Shown: positions 54,389-63,209 of the stretch, piece after piece | How the letters are laid out: every line of letters begins with the position of its first letter | Position numbering within the stretch: position 1 is the stretch's first letter | Origin: Dolichospermum compactum NIES-806 | Lineage (GTDB): Bacteria > Cyanobacteriota > Cyanobacteriia > Cyanobacteriales > Nostocaceae | Direction of reading: 5' to 3' | Length of the DNA stretch: 64,000 bases | Assembly: GCF_002368115.1 (NCBI RefSeq) | Contig: NZ_AP018316.1 | Span: forward strand, 4,750,631 to 4,814,630 | Made by a program: the position numbers and the translations under genes | The notes under the pieces: generated by a model | What the model was told of the DNA's origin: nothing | The model's input: the letters and a program-made list of their open reading frames with translations, nothing else | Databases searched by the model: none

Positions 54389-55912
54389 TTAATTTGTGGC
54401 AACCAGTTTAAAACCATTAGCCTCCCCCATAACTTGACTTTGATTTAAATTAATTTTCTGCAAAGTCTCCTTACCCAATAATAAATAAGATTTATCAGCA
54501 AACTTATCTTGTAAATCTGCCATAGATTTAGGAATAACTTTACAATCACTATAAAAATCTAAACTAGGACGACTATCAGGAAAAGAAGTATATATTTGTG
54601 TTCCCGGTGGCACATTATCTTTAATTAAAGCTGCCACTGGGAGAACAGGGTATTTTTCATTTAACTCCCAAATCCATGATTGAGAACTCATCAACATGGC
54701 TAAAACCAGATACATTCCTGTAAATAAAACCGGAATAAATTGACGATTATGCTGATTAACTAACCATGATGTCATCCCCATAGTTATGGCTAAAATCACA
54801 CTCATCACAATTAACAATGGCTGTTGATCAAACATACTGAAATAAACACAACCTGCCAAACCAACAATTACTAAAAATGCAAAAAATCCTGTCAAGAATT
54901 TACTTTTAAACTTCCCACTTTGCCAAATATCACTTAAATTAGCCCCAATTGCTAACGCTAAAAATGGATATATGGGCATAATATACCAGGGTAATTTGGT
55001 ACTCATTAAAGAAACTATTGCAAAATAAATAATTGTACCAATGAGAGTTAAACAACCCCAATCAGTATGACGATTTTTCCAACTTAAATATAAACCACCT
55101 GGCAAAAACAACAACCAGGGAAAACCATATTTGAGAATCTCCAGTAAATAATACCAAACAGGACCCGTATTACCTTCCACAGCTTTTCCCAATCTATCAA
55201 AAGCTTGGGATTGAAAATGCACTGCTAAGAAAATATTGCCATAATGTTGCCATTGGGCAAAATACCAAGCAACAGCAGGGAAATTACCTAACACCATTCC
55301 TATCCAGAGAAATGGATTTTTTAATAAAGCTAATTGTTGATTAACAATAATAAATAAACAAACTATTCCCCCTAAAACTACCACTAACATTCCCTTACTT
55401 AAAGTAATTAAACCCAAACAAACACCGATACCCAAAGCATATTTTTTATTATCTCTGGCTTTAAGAACACAAAATAGCAACAATAGAAAAAAGGAAATAG
55501 TCATCCCATCTAACATTGCCAATCTACCATGACGGACTACCGGCAACAATGTTAAATAAACTAAAGCTGAAAATAAAGCTGGTAAATTTTCTTTAAAAGC
55601 TAAACGTCCAATTAAATAAAGTAAAGGTACTCCTAAAGCTGTTAAAAATGCTCCCGGAAATCTGGTAGTAAATTCTTGCACTCCGAAGATATGATAGCAA
55701 ACAGCAATTAACCATTGCATCAAAGGTGGTTTTAATAAAAAAGGATCTCCTTGGATAGTTGGATAAATCCAGTTACCAGTACGATAAATTTCTCTAGCGA
55801 CTATAGCATAAGTACCTTCATCCCAATCTCGTAAAGGTAAATTACCCAAACCTATCAACCATAAAATCAAAGATGCTACCAATAAACCTAAAAACCATTG
55901 TTTATGACTCAT
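54389..55912 (-). CDS. GT39-family glycosyltransferase (ArnT/PMT-like)
   Basis: 507 residues with 10-12 membrane spans. The first lumenal loop has the acidic motif LRDWDEGTYA (Asp-Glu), as in ArnT and protein O-mannosyltransferases that use polyprenyl-phosphate sugars. Also visible: LLKPPLMQWL and RLAMLDGM. The donor is probably a polyprenyl-phosphate monosaccharide, which the nearby GT2 enzyme at 57408 could make; the acceptor is unknown. It starts 3 bases after the TPR-like gene. Confidence 0.9.
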   Translation of the reverse strand: MSHKQWFLGLLVASLILWLIGLGNLPLRDWDEGTYAIVAREIYRTGNWIYPTIQGDPFLLKPPLMQWLIAVCYHIFGVQEFTTRFPGAFLTALGVPLLYLIGRLAFKENLPALFSALVYLTLLPVVRHGRLAMLDGMTISFFLLLLFCVLKARDNKKYALGIGVCLGLITLSKGMLVVVLGGIVCLFIIVNQQLALLKNPFLWIGMVLGNFPAVAWYFAQWQHYGNIFLAVHFQSQAFDRLGKAVEGNTGPVWYYLLEILKYGFPWLLFLPGGLYLSWKNRHTDWGCLTLIGTIIYFAIVSLMSTKLPWYIMPIYPFLALAIGANLSDIWQSGKFKSKFLTGFFAFLVIVGLAGCVYFSMFDQQPLLIVMSVILAITMGMTSWLVNQHNRQFIPVLFTGMYLVLAMLMSSQSWIWELNEKYPVLPVAALIKDNVPPGTQIYTSFPDSRPSLDFYSDCKVIPKSMADLQDKFADKSYLLLGKETLQKINLNQSQVMGEANGFKLVATN

Positions 55913-55915
55913 ATT

Positions 55916-56374
55916 TTATAAATGAATTAATGGAAGAAATTTCATGATATTTGTAACTGTTTTTAAAGTCTTTAATTCTGGTATGTTTGGGTTTAATTTT
56001 TCTGCTATTATCAACTGCTTTTGGGCTTGTTTGGGTTGAAAGTCGTACAAATAAACAAATGCTAAATAAAGCCAAGTATAGGGATTTTGACGATCATATT
56101 TAGTCAATTCTGTTAAATTATGGATTAATTCCGGTGCTTTGCGCTGTAAAAGTTGTGATAAAACCAAAGTATAACGCCAATTCAGATTATTTGGTTCATT
56201 TTCTAGGTAATAATTAGCGGCAAATTCAATTTGCTTTAAATAATATTGAGTAGGATCATATTGATTAAAATTATCTATTTGCACAAAGATATTATCTAAT
56301 TTTCCCTGTTTTAAGTCTACTGCTAATTGTGACATTTGGGAAACTAAATCTAAAGGTGGAGACTTCTCATTCAT
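55916..56374 (-). CDS. Small TPR-like helical protein
   Basis: 152 residues. Two or three TPR-like helix pairs: QYYLKQIEFAANYYLENEPN, NPYTWLYLAFVYLYDFQPKQ then AQKQLIIAEKLNPNIPEL. It lies immediately upstream of the GT39 gene with a 3-base gap and must be co-transcribed, so it may be an accessory of that enzyme. Confidence 0.75.
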   Translation of the reverse strand: MNEKSPPLDLVSQMSQLAVDLKQGKLDNIFVQIDNFNQYDPTQYYLKQIEFAANYYLENEPNNLNWRYTLVLSQLLQRKAPELIHNLTELTKYDRQNPYTWLYLAFVYLYDFQPKQAQKQLIIAEKLNPNIPELKTLKTVTNIMKFLPLIHL

Positions 56375-56392
56375 TAATTCAGTTTTTTAGCT

Positions 56393-56584
56393 ATGATCGT
56401 TTACTTAGCTTGGGTAGATATATATTTGCGACTCCATTCTTTTTTTTTTGTGTCTTTAGGATATTTATATCGCTGTATTCCTGGTAAAATCAAATATCAA
56501 ACTTTATTATTTATGACTTTTATTTCTGCGTTGATGTTAGTACAGCAATGGATTAATTATGGACAGGATAAATGGTTAGGTTAA
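56393..56584 (+). CDS. Short hydrophobic ORF, possible gene remnant
   Basis: 63 residues with two hydrophobic spans, ending ALMLVQQWINYGQDKWLG. It reads like the C-terminus of an integral-membrane glycosyltransferase or mannosyltransferase. No ribosome site. Probably a remnant. Confidence 0.3.
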   Translation: MIVYLAWVDIYLRLHSFFFVSLGYLYRCIPGKIKYQTLLFMTFISALMLVQQWINYGQDKWLG

Positions 56585-56608
56585 ATTCAATGATCAAATA
56601 TGCAATAA

Positions 56609-56995
56609 CTACCAAATTACATCAACAGGATATTGAATAATTTGACTATCTACAGTTAAAATTGCCATTTCTTCCACCTGACTCTGGGCAATAATAATAC
56701 TATCAAATGGATCACGGTGTAAATCAGGTAAATTTGCTACTTGTAAAGCATGAACCATTTGAATTGGTAAACTCTGGAAACGATTTATTTTTAATCGACT
56801 GGGAATATATGTTTCTGGAGGTTCAGGTAAACTTAGTTTTCCTAAACGTACCTTAATCACAATTTCCCACGCACTTGCAGAACTTAAGAATAACTCATTA
56901 CTAGGGTCAGTAATGATTTTGTCAGCGATAGATGAAAGTTGCGAATCATCTGTAACCCACCAAATAAATGCGTGGGTATCAAGTAATACTTTCAT
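56609..56995 (-). CDS. vapC: VapC-type PIN-domain toxin
   Basis: 128 residues, intact. PIN acidic residues: LLDTHAFIWW (Asp6), SAWEIVIK (Glu), HRDPFDSIIIAQ (Asp) and LTVDSQI (Asp). Family: Mg2+-dependent ribonuclease that arrests growth by cutting tRNA or rRNA. The start overlaps the antitoxin end by 17 bases. Confidence 0.9.
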   Translation of the reverse strand: MKVLLDTHAFIWWVTDDSQLSSIADKIITDPSNELFLSSASAWEIVIKVRLGKLSLPEPPETYIPSRLKINRFQSLPIQMVHALQVANLPDLHRDPFDSIIIAQSQVEEMAILTVDSQIIQYPVDVIW

Positions 56996-57251
56996 TCTGA
57001 ATGTCTAGGGGATTAAGAAAATCTTTTAAAATATCTTCTGGTAAAGGTGAGTTAAAGTCAGGACTAATGATCACCTTACCACGATCTAAACCCGGTATTC
57101 GCGGTAATGGCTGGTGGGAAAAAGGTACGATACGAGCAACAGGATTACCAGCTTGAGAAAGAATAACTTCTTCTCCTGACAAAACTCGACGGAGTAATTC
57201 TCCAAAATCACCTAAGTTGTCTGGAAGTTCTGCATTATACATTGTTATCAT
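56979..57251 (-). CDS. Phd/YefM-family antitoxin (VapB-like)
   Basis: 90 residues; the Met at residue 4 is an alternative start. The Phd-type N-terminal fold GELLRRVLSGEEVILSQAGN then PVARIVPF is intact, and the C-terminal tail (about 55-90) would mask the toxin. It precedes and overlaps the PIN toxin gene, the usual order. Autoregulation expected by family. Confidence 0.88.
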   Translation of the reverse strand: MITMYNAELPDNLGDFGELLRRVLSGEEVILSQAGNPVARIVPFSHQPLPRIPGLDRGKVIISPDFNSPLPEDILKDFLNPLDIQNESIT

Positions 57252-57407
57252 TAATTAGTGGTAAAATCAATGTCAATTCCTTAGCTTGTACTCTAATTTT
57301 ACGATACTTTAAATTAATTTTCTTTATTTTCTGTAAACTATCATTATTCCTAACTTTTCAACTCAATAAACCTTAATTATAAACTTTACAGCAAATCAAT
57401 CATAACC

Positions 57408-58352
57408 GTGAATCAGCCCATCTACTCCCTAGTTATCCCCATTTATAACGAAGAAGAAAACATCATGGAGATGTATCGCCGTTTACATGATGTCATGGAA
57501 CAGTTAGACGGTGATGTGGAATTAATTTTAATAGATGATGGTAGCCGCGATCGCTCTTTAAGTATGATGCGCGAATTACATCATCGTGATAATCGAGTCC
57601 ATTACCTCAGTCTAGCCCGGAATTTTGGGCATCAAGTCGCTGTTACTGCTGGTTTGAACTTTGTCCAAGGTCAATGTATCATTGTTATGGATGCCGATCT
57701 CCAAGATCCACCAGAATTAATTTTAACAATGATCGAAAAGTGGCATCAGCAATACCAAGTAGTATACGCTCAACGCATATCCCGTCAAAAGGAAGGGTGG
57801 CTAAAACGCTTAACAGCATACCTTTTTTATCGCATTCTGCGACGCTTGGCTAAAGTTGATATTCCTGTGGATACAGGCGATTTTTGCTTAATGGATAGAC
57901 AAGTAGTAGATATCTTAAATTCTATGCCAGAACGCAACCGTTATATTCGCGGTTTACGTGCTTGGGTAGGTTTTCGACAAACTTCTGTACTTTTTGAAAG
58001 AAACCCTCGGTTTGCAGGAGATGTAAAATATACTTTTGGTAAATCTTTATCCCTGGCAATTGATGGTATTATCTCTTTTTCTACAGTTCCCTTACGACTG
58101 GCAACCTACTTAGGGACTATCTCGGCGGCGATCGCGATGATTATGATAGTATTAGTGCTTTATTGGCGGATATTTGCCCCAGTCTCTCACTTAATTGGTT
58201 ACACATTAATTACAATTTCTATGTTTTTCTTGGGTTCAGTCCAATTAATTTGTATTGGTATTTTAGGTGAATATATTGGCAGAATATATGAAGAAGTAAA
58301 AGGTCGTCCTCTTTATACATTAAAAGAAACTGGAGGCTTTACAAAAAACTAA
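57408..58352 (+). CDS. GT2 polyprenyl-phosphate glycosyltransferase (GtrB/ArnC-like)
   Basis: 314 residues from GTG. GT2 core: YSLVIPIYNEEENI, LIDDGSRDRS, LARNFGHQVAVTAG, VMDADLQDPPE (DxD) and a QPxxRxxx-type segment. Two C-terminal membrane spans (about 230-290) as in GtrB/ArnC/DPM1-type enzymes, which charge undecaprenyl or dolichyl phosphate with a sugar. It is the likely donor-maker for the GT39 enzyme; a hairpin and a small flippase-like gene follow. Confidence 0.92.
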   Translation: MNQPIYSLVIPIYNEEENIMEMYRRLHDVMEQLDGDVELILIDDGSRDRSLSMMRELHHRDNRVHYLSLARNFGHQVAVTAGLNFVQGQCIIVMDADLQDPPELILTMIEKWHQQYQVVYAQRISRQKEGWLKRLTAYLFYRILRRLAKVDIPVDTGDFCLMDRQVVDILNSMPERNRYIRGLRAWVGFRQTSVLFERNPRFAGDVKYTFGKSLSLAIDGIISFSTVPLRLATYLGTISAAIAMIMIVLVLYWRIFAPVSHLIGYTLITISMFFLGSVQLICIGILGEYIGRIYEEVKGRPLYTLKETGGFTKN

Positions 58353-58383
58353 ACTATTTACTACTTTCAAATCTCAAAAACTT

Positions 58384-58405
58384 AGGGGCGCAGGCTCTGC
58401 GCCCT
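58384..58405 (+). terminator. GC hairpin after GT2 gene
   Basis: GGGCGCAGG-CTC-TGCGCCC-type palindrome, near-identical to the one after bcp (30060). Could terminate or attenuate transcription before the next gene. Confidence 0.5.
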
Positions 58406-58459
58406 CAATTGTATTTCATCCCCCCAATCACCGTCATCAATAAAATCAAGGTAACGTCA

Positions 58460-58834
58460 GTGTCAATACCAGAATTTAGTTTACTACTAATATCAGTTCT
58501 TATTAGTGTAGCCGGACAGTTTTTTTTGAAAATGGGAGCAATTAAATTAGGTAAAGTTCATGGAGAAAACATGATTAATCTGATTCTCAACATGATCACG
58601 ATACCAGAACTTTTATTAGGATTAATCTGTTATGGTATTGGTGCAGTAGCCTATATCTTACTCCTAACCAAAGTAAATCTCAGCGTTGCTGCCCCTGCTG
58701 TATCTATTGGTTATATATTTTCTGTATTACTAGGTTATTTTGTTTTAAAAGAACCTATTTCTCTAACCCGTGTTTTTGGACTAGGTTTGATTGTCTCTGG
58801 GGTGATATTAGTGATTTGGAAAAAATCAACTTAA
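58460..58834 (+). CDS. Small four-span transporter (EamA/ArnE-ArnF-like)
   Basis: 125 residues from GTG with AAGGTAAC upstream; an upstream TTG would add 17 residues. Four hydrophobic helices (about 6-24, 42-62, 65-88 and 92-118) with GQFFLKMGA, GAVAYILLLTKVNLSVAAPA and GYFVLKEPISLTRVFGLGLI, as in drug/metabolite-type small flippases. With the GT2 and GT39 genes it could flip the lipid-linked sugar, as ArnE/ArnF do (inference). Confidence 0.78.
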   Translation: MSIPEFSLLLISVLISVAGQFFLKMGAIKLGKVHGENMINLILNMITIPELLLGLICYGIGAVAYILLLTKVNLSVAAPAVSIGYIFSVLLGYFVLKEPISLTRVFGLGLIVSGVILVIWKKST

Positions 58835-59171
58835 CAGAACAGTTAAATCCACTATTATGGAAGAGTTATCAATCCGTGATAAAAATATGTCTACTCAAGA
58901 TTAAAAAAGTAGCCAACGTAACTACTAAATATCATTCATAAATGAGAAACTATCTTCAGTTAATTATCATCTACTACTAATGGCATTGCAGAAAAAATCA
59001 TTTTTTCAAAAGTAACCCATGATCTTCAGCAGTAAAATATACATAAATGTTCAAGCTACTCATATTTTACAGTATGACAAACTATCTCAATTTTTAGGAA
59101 AATGTGTTATAACCTACCGTCAGAGCGATCGCTGTCATCAATGGTTGCTCATCCCTTGAAGGAGTTACACT
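58835..59171. other. Spacer before deacetylase gene
   Basis: AT-rich, no gene or named repeat. Contains a HIP1-like GCGATCGC near 59125 and the GAAGGAG ribosome site of the next gene. Confidence 0.4.
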
Positions 59172-60119
59172 GTGGAAAATAATAAGTCTTTTTTTGGAAC
59201 GCAGGGAATATTAATTGCATTAATTGGACTAACTGGCACTTTAAGTATTGCTTTGATGATTCTATTCAAAGCTAGAACCTCTGATGCTCAAAGTCAGGGT
59301 GTAATTGTTAAAAATAAAGATATTGCTGCTAATGTTAAAACTCAGCAGCGGTTAGAGGAATTTAAAACAGAAATGCTGACCAGTTGGCAACAAGAAGCAC
59401 AAGCCAAAGGGTTTTCTACTGATGTACCATCTAACTTTCAAGGGATTGTCATTAGTGAAGCTAAACTTCCTCCAGAAAAAAAAGTTATTGCCTTAACGTT
59501 TGATGATGGACCTTGGCCTAATAGTACCGCGAAAGTATTAGATATTCTTAAGAAAAATAATATTAAAGGTACATTCTTTGTAGTTGGGCAAAATGTCAAG
59601 AATTATCCCGACTTAACAAAACGGGTAGTTACAGATGGTCATACTATTGCTAATCATACCTGGCATCACTGGTATCATCAGATGAATCCCCAGGTGGCAG
59701 CTTATGAAGTTGCTAATACAACAGACATAATTTATCAAACTACAGGGGTGAAAACCAGTCTGTTTCGTCCACCGGGGGGAAACATGAGGAATGGAGTCGC
59801 AGCTTACGCCAAAAGTAACAAGTATGCTGTTATTATGTGGTCGTCTGATTCTATGGACTATTCACGTCCGGGTGTGCCAAGACTAATTAATAACATCTTT
59901 AGGGAAGCTAAACCAGGTGGTATTGTGTTAATGCACGACGGTGGTGGCGATCGCTCTCACACTGTCAAAGCCTTACCAGAAATCATTAGCAAGTTCCGTA
60001 AACAGGGTTATGAATTTGTGACTATTCCCGAACTTTTAGAAATGCAAGATCAATATCCACAGTTAGTTGCCCAGAATAAAACAAAATCTCAAAAACCTCA
60101 AAAACCCAAGAAACCTTAA
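59172..60119 (+). CDS. Polysaccharide deacetylase (NodB homology domain), membrane-anchored
   Basis: 315 residues from GTG with GAAGGAG upstream. N-terminal signal anchor (about 10-32), a linker, then a NodB domain: motif 1 LTFDDGPWP (TFDDGP, about 109), motif 2 HTIANHTWHH (about 155), motif 3 LFRPPGGNMR, motif 4 VIMWSSDSMDYS and motif 5 VLMHDGGGDRSH. All metal and catalytic residues present. Removes acetyl groups from peptidoglycan or another surface glycan. Position next to the glycosyltransferase genes suggests envelope work. Confidence 0.92.
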   Translation: MENNKSFFGTQGILIALIGLTGTLSIALMILFKARTSDAQSQGVIVKNKDIAANVKTQQRLEEFKTEMLTSWQQEAQAKGFSTDVPSNFQGIVISEAKLPPEKKVIALTFDDGPWPNSTAKVLDILKKNNIKGTFFVVGQNVKNYPDLTKRVVTDGHTIANHTWHHWYHQMNPQVAAYEVANTTDIIYQTTGVKTSLFRPPGGNMRNGVAAYAKSNKYAVIMWSSDSMDYSRPGVPRLINNIFREAKPGGIVLMHDGGGDRSHTVKALPEIISKFRKQGYEFVTIPELLEMQDQYPQLVAQNKTKSQKPQKPKKP

Positions 60120-60160
60120 ATAAATAATGTCTGAAATGGCTAACGCCACGCTGCGCTATC

Positions 60161-60366
60161 AGGATAACCAGGATTAAAGGATTAACAGGATGAATAAGCT
60201 GTTGAACATTTAGATTGTATATTGCTCACAACTAAAACTCTTGTGGAACAGGCATCCTGCCTGTTTTAATTATGCAAATTAAATGTTTCTCAGCTTATAC
60301 TAATTCTGGATAAAGATGCACATAATCGTAATTAAATCCTGTAAATCCTTAAATCCTGGATATCCT
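60161..60366. mobile_element. Non-coding element with 30-bp terminal inverted repeats
   Basis: The left arm AGGATAACCAGGATTAAAGG... (60161-60190) pairs with the right arm (60337-60366) at 27 of 30 positions. The centre carries a small hairpin AGGCATCCTGCCT (about 60251-60263). No ORF. Confidence 0.7.
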
Positions 60367-60506
60367 GATTCAGACAAAAAAGATGAAAGGATAAACATGA
60401 TAAATACAGATAAAGTAGACATCTCCAAATACGCAATGAGTGGGGAATTATACTGGTGATGAGGGCGATCATCTATGGTAATGGAAGGGGCGATCGCCTT
60501 ATATTT

Positions 60507-61580
60507 TTATTTTGCAGCCAACCAATTCTGCTGTCCTAATCGCTGCCAAGCTTTACGTATATGTTGTGGTTTAAAGATGGTGCGTTTGCGTTCATCTACG
60601 ATGGGGCGCAGCCCATCGCTCCAGGAATAAACTAACTCTATGGTCTGTTCACTATCTTGGACTGGGTTGGTTTCTTGAGTCCCTACCCAATGAACTGTAG
60701 CCAATAATTCCATGCCATAAGGGGTTTCAAAGCCATTTATGAGGTTGCTAACTCGTTCTAACCGTTCCTGTGCTGATGGGTCATTGGCTAAAAAGGACTG
60801 TGCAGCTTCTCTACCTGCGGGTAAAACGTAAATTTCCGCGCTTTCTGCCTTGGCTGTTCCATCCCCATAACCGCGAATGTAATGCCCTTCTATGTGTTTT
60901 AAAACATGATTTAGATTATGGGCATAAGGTCCATATTTGTGTTTTACATACTCAAGGCGTAGGGGTTCACCTGCTACTTGTAAAAAATAGGCGAGTTTTT
61001 GAATTTCTAGTTTGGTTAATTCATAACCAGGAATACCGTACAATTCCAGTAAGCGAATAAACAAGGCACGGGCGCGAGTCATATTTGGCTTTTTGCTGGC
61101 TACGGGCATTGTTTCCACAGCAGGTGCGCCACTGGGTTCAAAAATAATGACTTGGACATCTGGAAGTGCAGCAAAAGCTGATTCTATTAAGGGTTTAACC
61201 TCACTCCAGTCTAAGCCACCGTTACCGCACCCCAATGGAGGTATAGCAATGGAAGTAATGTTTAATTGCTGTACTTGGGCGACTAATGCTACCAGTCCAG
61301 TTTTGATATCTTCTAATTTAGATTTGCCCTTCCAGTGGCGTTTGGTGGGGAAGTTAATAATGTACAGGGGATTAAATAAGTTACCTGTAGCGACGGTAAA
61401 CACCTGCCCCGGTTGCACCTGTCCAGCACGACAGGCTTTTTCGTATTGGCGGAAATTTTCTGGATAGGCTTGTTTAAATTGCAAAGCAATGCCTTTGCCC
61501 ATGACACCGACACAATTCACTGTGTTTACTAGGGCTTGTGCTGGTTCTGTTAATAAGTTGCCTTGCTTAATTTCAATCAT
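60507..61580 (-). CDS. darG: DarG antitoxin (macro domain plus C-terminal toxin-binding domain)
   Basis: 357 residues. The N-terminal macro domain (about 1-155: QGNLLTEPAQALVNTVNCVG, GKGIALQFKQ, IPPLGCGNGGLDW) removes ADP-ribose from thymidine in DNA. The C-terminal part (about 165-357: TRARALFIRLLELYGIPGYE, KLEIQKLAYFLQ, LRLEYVKHKYGPYA) matches the DarG domain that binds DarT directly. It lies downstream of darT on the same strand, 211 bases apart, a wider gap than usual. Confidence 0.92.
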   Translation of the reverse strand: MIEIKQGNLLTEPAQALVNTVNCVGVMGKGIALQFKQAYPENFRQYEKACRAGQVQPGQVFTVATGNLFNPLYIINFPTKRHWKGKSKLEDIKTGLVALVAQVQQLNITSIAIPPLGCGNGGLDWSEVKPLIESAFAALPDVQVIIFEPSGAPAVETMPVASKKPNMTRARALFIRLLELYGIPGYELTKLEIQKLAYFLQVAGEPLRLEYVKHKYGPYAHNLNHVLKHIEGHYIRGYGDGTAKAESAEIYVLPAGREAAQSFLANDPSAQERLERVSNLINGFETPYGMELLATVHWVGTQETNPVQDSEQTIELVYSWSDGLRPIVDERKRTIFKPQHIRKAWQRLGQQNWLAAK

Positions 61581-61791
61581 TGTTTTTAAGGGATTAAATA
61601 ATTTTAATCGCTGTTTATACTGTTATATTCTCTGTGGTAGTTGCTGATTGATAATCAATTATTATCAATTAGTGTTATCTATCACTGGATAAACTAGAAA
61701 CTGATTTTAAATATTATTTTACTACTTAATGGAATTTTTGAATAATATTAATAATGATTTGAAATATTATTTAGCTAATTGATTGATGATT

Positions 61792-62421
61792 TTAATAATA
61801 CCAATTTTGATAAATATTTACTGGAATTTGGATATTAAAGGCGGTAAGTATTAGTTGTACTTGTTCAGCAATAGTTTTATTGATTACACCTATTTCTTGT
61901 ATTAAACTCCAAGGACAATTTTCATAAACTAAAAATTCTGCTTGTCTTCTCCACTTGCGGTTGGGGTCATCTGGAGTATTAGCCCAATATTTTGATTTCA
62001 TTAATTCCCAATCTATGACTGATTGTAAATCAGACATATCATCATAAAATTCGCTATATGCCATGATAGCGTGTCCATCAGTAAAAGCAAATTTTAGTTT
62101 TAAAGAATTGATGGTATAAGCTTCTGAAACTAGATGGATAATTGGCTGTTGTCCACCGCTATAACTATCTACGTTTTGTTTATGAATGGCATAGAGCATG
62201 GGTGAACGCGGAGCAAAATAAAAGGGGACATAATCATGTAAATATCCCCCAGCACTACATGGGACTTTTGTGGTGGCACGTCTATCTTGAATGTGTCCGT
62301 GTGCGATGTCAAGATAATTGGTTTGTTGTATCTTAAGTCTACTGTTTGCTATCAATCCCCCACTGGTGATTATGGAGGTTAAGTTATCAATGTGGGTGAT
62401 GTGATAAATCGGTGTAGACAT
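61792..62421 (-). CDS. darT: DarT DNA ADP-ribosyltransferase toxin
   Basis: 209 residues. ART-fold enzyme that ADP-ribosylates thymidine in single-stranded DNA. The N-terminus PIYHITHIDNLTSIITSGGL and VPFYFAPRSPMLYAIH (Arg72) form the NAD site; WRRQAEFLVYENCPW carries the probable catalytic Glu162. Length and residues look intact. DarTG works as a toxin-antitoxin and in phage defence (family knowledge). AT-rich flanks suggest horizontal mobility. Confidence 0.9.
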   Translation of the reverse strand: MSTPIYHITHIDNLTSIITSGGLIANSRLKIQQTNYLDIAHGHIQDRRATTKVPCSAGGYLHDYVPFYFAPRSPMLYAIHKQNVDSYSGGQQPIIHLVSEAYTINSLKLKFAFTDGHAIMAYSEFYDDMSDLQSVIDWELMKSKYWANTPDDPNRKWRRQAEFLVYENCPWSLIQEIGVINKTIAEQVQLILTAFNIQIPVNIYQNWYY

Positions 62422-62613
62422 CTAGTGCTTTTAAATTATACTCTTGGAGGTTTCAGGTACAAACAAACCTATTCTCTAGATTTTAAACTATTGTCTACAA
62501 AATAACTATGTCGCTATTTGAATGAAGGTAAGACCAGCAAACATCACTCCAGTAAAGTTAATAGTATTTGCTAGAATTGAAAACTAAGATTTGAAAATGT
62601 TAACTTAATTATT

Positions 62614-63160
62614 TCAAGAACCATATTGATAAATTAACCAATCTTTTCCATCTTCCACAAAATATACATAAAAAGGTTCAATCTGGTCAAATTCTAAGCG
62701 AATATTAGTTTTTACCTCTACAATTAATTTTTTATCTAGGTTTATATCTATAAAATCTTGAGTAGTAGAGGAAATAGATTTTAAGTATAGATATCCTTGA
62801 GATGAAAATAAACGAATTTTCCCTGTTATCACTTTATTTTCTAACTGTTTAATACTTAAAGGTATCTGTTTTTTTTACTTGTACAAATGGATTGACACAG
62901 TTATAAAATGAATTATCTATAACTATTTTATTTACATACTCTGAACCCGATCCTATCATGTTAATTAAAGCTTCTCTATCTTGAGTATTTCTACATATAA
63001 TTTGGAAATCTATTCCCTTAGAGAAATAAAGCCCATTCTTGACTATAAATTCTTGTTGAGATGCAGTTTCGTAATCAGCTTCTCCAAAATATTTATATAT
63101 ATTATCAAAATCAAAATAATCTAAAAATTCTATACTAAGTACCAGAAATGTTGAATAGCG
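62614..63160 (-). pseudogene. Frameshifted, 5'-truncated hypothetical gene
   Basis: Two abutting frames join to one protein if one base is removed from a run of eight T (plus strand, 62869-62876). The upstream frame reads IEFLDYFDFDNIYKYFGEAD onward to CVNPFVQVKK and the downstream frame continues QIPLSIKQLENKVITGK to WLIYQYGS. The upstream part has no start codon and ends close to the transposase gene at 63210. Family not recognised. An ATG at 62832 could still make a 72-residue fragment. Confidence 0.6.
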
Positions 63161-63209
63161 TAATAAAACTTTACATATTGAAATAAACTTAGCCTATAAG
63201 TGCTATTTT

